From: JACJXF01 sp964349045
Lineage (GTDB): Bacteria > Bacteroidota > Bacteroidia > Bacteroidales > GCA-2748055
Direction: 5' to 3'
Length of the DNA: 25,176 nt
Assembly: GCA_964349045.1 (NCBI GenBank)
Contig: CAYGFI010000058.1
Coordinates: 1 to 25,176, forward strand
The notes below the pieces were generated by a model. That model was given only the letters and a program-made list of their open reading frames with translations. It was not told the DNA's origin and did not search any database. Positions 22,777 to 25,176 of the stretch are shown here, piece by piece (position 1 is the stretch's first letter; each line of letters starts with the position of its first letter). A program made the translations under genes and the position numbers.

Positions 22777-24345
22777 TCACTTTGAGTTAAAAGGTTTGTC
22801 CAATTTAAATATTTTTATGGAATTGAACTGACCAATTGGTCTGGTCATAAAACTTTGCAGGTAATTAAGATTGATTGTCTCCTCTCCATGTATAATCAGG
22901 TATTTCGCACCGCGGCTTATTGATGTTTCAATAGCGGTACTATCGGAATTATACCCGAGGCACCCTGTCCAACCCCGCTGATTCATGAGGTATAGCGTAA
23001 AATGAGTCATATCGGGCAAACAAACCACTGTATCCAAAGGTTCGATGCCGATAGAACGAAGGTACGGAGATACTATGTGATAATCCTTATACTCCGGGTA
23101 TTCGGTCCACCAGCCGTAATATCTTCCATACATCGACATTTGGGCATGATTCAAATTAAACAATAAAAATCCAAGAAAGATTATTTTCAGATACCAGGTG
23201 GAAAAAACTTTTGGGAATTTATGTTTAAGAACCCATCCAAAATTTATCATAATAAAAACCAGAAAGATATAGAGGTTAATTGTATAATAATCGTGATCCT
23301 TAAATGTTGGAAACCATAAAACCACATAACCAATGGTTCCCGTTAAAAGTAAAATATTCGTCAACATCAAAAAGCGATTTGCTTTTTTTATGAATAATAT
23401 TGAGAAAAGGAATGCACCGGCTAAAAAATATAGCGCGGAATCATGAAAATACTGATCTAACCAAAGTCCCTTTATATTTTTAATCACCGCCTGAATTTGT
23501 GCCCCATCCAATTCCCATATTGGAATAATGCGCGTAGAAAAATAAACCGAATTATGTGAATTATTAAATTGCTTTGCAAAATAAACCCATGCAACGATTA
23601 CCGCAAATACTAATATAATAAGTGAAGCAGTAAATACAGGTCTTTCAAAAATTTTACCTTCGTTTCTGAATTTATAAACCCGGACTAATTCAACAATGAA
23701 AATTATCGTAATCGCTACCAGACTTATTAATGCTGTAATTTTAAATGCTCCGGCAAACAAAAAAAACACAATTGAAATAATAAAATCCCATTGTTTCTTA
23801 CTGAGATAAAACTTAAGAAGAAAATACCATCCTGTCAATGCAAAAGCAAGAGCAGATGAATCTGAAAGGAAATTGTTCCCATAATAAACAAGAACGGGGG
23901 ACGTAAAGAATAATAAGCTCGAAACCGCGGACCAGAAAAAATCTTTAAAAAGCAAATAACATAATTTAAACAGGTAAAACAAACCCAGCAGGAATATCAG
24001 TGTGTTGATAAAACGGTAAATAAAATCATGATAGCCAAAAACTTTATAAAGGCTGGCAACAAAATAATACCCAATAGGGATTTCACTGGGAGCTGAATAA
24101 CCGGTGGTGCTTCCATCTGAGGTAAGATTGTGGGTTTGGGGCTGGAAAAAGCGCATTCCATCCTGGTAATAATTTAATGCAATTGATGCACAATCTGATT
24201 GCCTCCAATGATGCACTGATTGCGGTCTTTTGAGGATTAATGAAGGGTAATCATAAACAATTACAAAAACCGCCAACAAAAAAATAAACCGAAGGCCAGG
24301 GTTTATGGATTGAATGAGTTCGCATATCCTCCTGAATCGCTTCAT
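22777..24345 (-). CDS. Polytopic membrane glycosyltransferase, GT39/ArnT-like
   Basis: A 522-residue protein with about ten or more membrane helices. The first extracytoplasmic loop has the motif SVHHWRQSDCASIALNYYQDG, followed by GYSAPSEIPIGYYFVASLYKVFG and FIYRFINTLIFLLGLFYLF, the pattern of lipid-phosphosugar-dependent (PMT_2/GT39-like) transferases. The C-terminal soluble part (about 430-522) contains DTVVCLPDMTHFTLYLMNQRGW and a short Rossmann-like end. It probably transfers a sugar from a polyprenyl phosphate carrier to a protein or glycolipid at the periplasmic side; donor and acceptor are unknown. The insertion sequence begins within about 20 bases of the start codon, so the native promoter may have been displaced. 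Confidence 0.8.
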   Translation of the reverse strand: MKRFRRICELIQSINPGLRFIFLLAVFVIVYDYPSLILKRPQSVHHWRQSDCASIALNYYQDGMRFFQPQTHNLTSDGSTTGYSAPSEIPIGYYFVASLYKVFGYHDFIYRFINTLIFLLGLFYLFKLCYLLFKDFFWSAVSSLLFFTSPVLVYYGNNFLSDSSALAFALTGWYFLLKFYLSKKQWDFIISIVFFLFAGAFKITALISLVAITIIFIVELVRVYKFRNEGKIFERPVFTASLIILVFAVIVAWVYFAKQFNNSHNSVYFSTRIIPIWELDGAQIQAVIKNIKGLWLDQYFHDSALYFLAGAFLFSILFIKKANRFLMLTNILLLTGTIGYVVLWFPTFKDHDYYTINLYIFLVFIMINFGWVLKHKFPKVFSTWYLKIIFLGFLLFNLNHAQMSMYGRYYGWWTEYPEYKDYHIVSPYLRSIGIEPLDTVVCLPDMTHFTLYLMNQRGWTGCLGYNSDSTAIETSISRGAKYLIIHGEETINLNYLQSFMTRPIGQFNSIKIFKLDKPFNSK

Positions 24346-24414
24346 TTATTTAATATTTATTCACTGGTGTCCGGTAAAAATTAAAATGAGAGTTGGCCGG
24401 TTAAGACCAACCCA

Positions 24415-24455
24415 ATGGTTATCTTTGAAGTTACGACACCAAAAAGAATAACCAT
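24415..24455 (+). promoter_or_regulatory. Hairpin over the transposase start codon
   Basis: ATGGTTAT (24415-24422) pairs perfectly with ATAACCAT (24448-24455), and CTTT (24423-24426) with AAAG (24443-24446) across a one-base bulge, giving about 12 pairs and a 16-base loop. The second arm contains the AT of the ATG at 24454. In RNA it would bury the start codon. Such fold-back inhibition of read-through transcripts is known for IS10/IS50-type elements. Confidence 0.5.
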
Positions 24456-25176
24456 GAGTAAAAGTACAAATTTTACCGGACAGCCGATTCTTAATCTACT
24501 ATTATTGTTTTTGATAAGGGAAAGTTTAGAAAGATAGTCATGCAAAACCATTTAGATAGGTATGTTAAGAAGTTTTCCACTTACAATCATGTTGTGGTAA
24601 TGCTTTTTTTGGCGTTTGAAGGCTATCATTCAATTAGAGAAGTAGTTTTAGGATTACTGGAGAACTCGCATAAACTATCTCATTTGGGATTATCCTACGT
24701 GGTAAGGCGTAACACCTTTTCATATGCCAACCAGCGACGAAGTAATAAGGTATTCAGTGATATCTATATGAGCGTTTATCGCAAATATGCTTCAGTTAAG
24801 CGGACAGCCGGTTGAACGATGCTGATATGAAGCGCCTTTACATAATGGATTCAACTACCATGAGCTTGTTTAAAGATATTTTGAAAGGTGTTGGACGTAA
24901 TCCTAAAGAAGGCAAGAAAAAAGGCGGAATAAATACCCACACCATAATAAAAGCCGATTAAAATGTTCCGTATTTGATTCGATACAGTGAAGCTGTCCGC
25001 CATGACCACACGTTTTTGAAAGAGGTTCATCATTTGCCCAAAGGTTCGATCATTACCTTCGATAAAGGATTTGTTGATTATGCACAATACGAGAGATTTA
25101 CAGAATGTTCGATTTGGTATGTAACAAGATTGAAGGACAATGCCCTTTATGAAGCCCGCAAGGAATATGACATACC
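24454..25176 (+). pseudogene. IS4-family transposase (DUF4372 + DDE), broken by two frameshifts and a stop, 3' end outside the window
   Basis: The sequence begins MSKSTNFTGQPILNL in frame 1, then shifts in a T run near 24510 to a frame reading DKGKFRKIVMQNHLDRYVKKF and STYNHVVVMLF, the DUF4372 domain, with HSIREVVLGLL and NQRRSNKVF. A second shift near 24805 leads to ADSRLNDADMKRLYIMDSTT, the first catalytic Asp region. TAA at 24959-24961 then interrupts KADxNVP, where related proteins have Glu (GAA to TAA). After this the same frame continues through RHDHTFLKEVHHLPKGS and FDKGFVDY (second Asp) to the window edge. The final Glu is not in the window. Each break is a single-base change, so decay is recent, but no active transposase can be made. 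Confidence 0.85.

Larger units (their letters stand above)
24363..25176 (+). mobile_element. Left part of an IS4-family insertion sequence (DUF4372 type), continues past the window
   Basis: The transposase-like sequence (24454 onward) and a non-coding leader with inverted repeats mark the left side of an IS. The GTCCGGTAAAA sequence at 24369-24379 is a probable part of the left terminal repeat; its inverse complement recurs at 24471-24481 inside the transposase. The exact end, target duplication and right end cannot be fixed, because the right end lies outside the window. Element is non-autonomous as it stands, because its transposase is broken. Confidence 0.75.

Noticed and set aside
24454..24815. 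Programmed ribosomal frameshift in the transposase
   Set aside because: There are two shifts plus an in-frame stop, and IS4 transposases are normally single-frame; decay explains all three breaks more simply.

Overview
The window looks like a chromosome segment from a member of the Bacteroidota, most likely a Bacteroidales-type environmental lineage. The evidence is the gene order (recQ, guaB, three parvulin-type chaperone genes, an OstA-like gene), small families typical of the phylum (the DUF2795-type acidic protein, DUF5063), a fragment of a type IX secretion sorting domain, promoter-like sites of the TTTG / TAnnTTTG class, AT-rich gaps and few clear Shine-Dalgarno sites. No rRNA, tRNA or CRISPR array was seen.

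Layout. 1-640: an ORF6N-domain gene, usually phage-associated. 637-3024 (minus): a tightly coupled operon of DUF5063 protein, RNase D-like 3'-5' exonuclease and RlmI-type rRNA methyltransferase. 3025-3433: a gap holding the tail of a degraded T9SS cargo gene that runs into the 3' end of recQ. 3434-5341 (minus): recQ. 5453-12705 (plus): guaB, then three periplasmic PPIase/SurA-like chaperone genes and an OstA/LptA-like gene, forming an outer-membrane biogenesis cluster. 12742-15153 (minus): a small acidic conserved protein with its own promoter and terminator, a PduO-type cobalamin adenosyltransferase, a LolD/MacB-type ABC ATPase and an O-methyltransferase. 15244-15340: a 7-mer to 9-mer tandem repeat between divergent genes. 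15406-17508: recG. 17527-18118 (minus): a vapBC toxin-antitoxin pair whose promoter overlaps a palindromic operator candidate. 18227-18547 (minus): two very small membrane proteins. 18660-20885 (minus): a fused trehalose-6-phosphate synthase/phosphatase, divergent from an MscS channel gene (20985-22034). 22063-24345 (minus): a DedA protein and a GT39-like membrane glycosyltransferase. 24363 to the end: the left part of an IS4-type insertion sequence whose transposase is broken three times.

Most of the window is housekeeping: DNA repair (recQ, recG), GMP synthesis, outer-membrane protein and LPS assembly, and osmoprotection (otsAB with mscS). The accessory signals are the ORF6N gene, the T9SS fragment, vapBC, the tandem repeat and the decayed IS. 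I did not find a convincing new multi-gene system. The most useful leads are the coupled DUF5063-exonuclease-RlmI operon, the vapBC control region, the recQ/T9SS junction, the repeat in the divergent recG promoter region and the fold-back hairpin over the transposase start.
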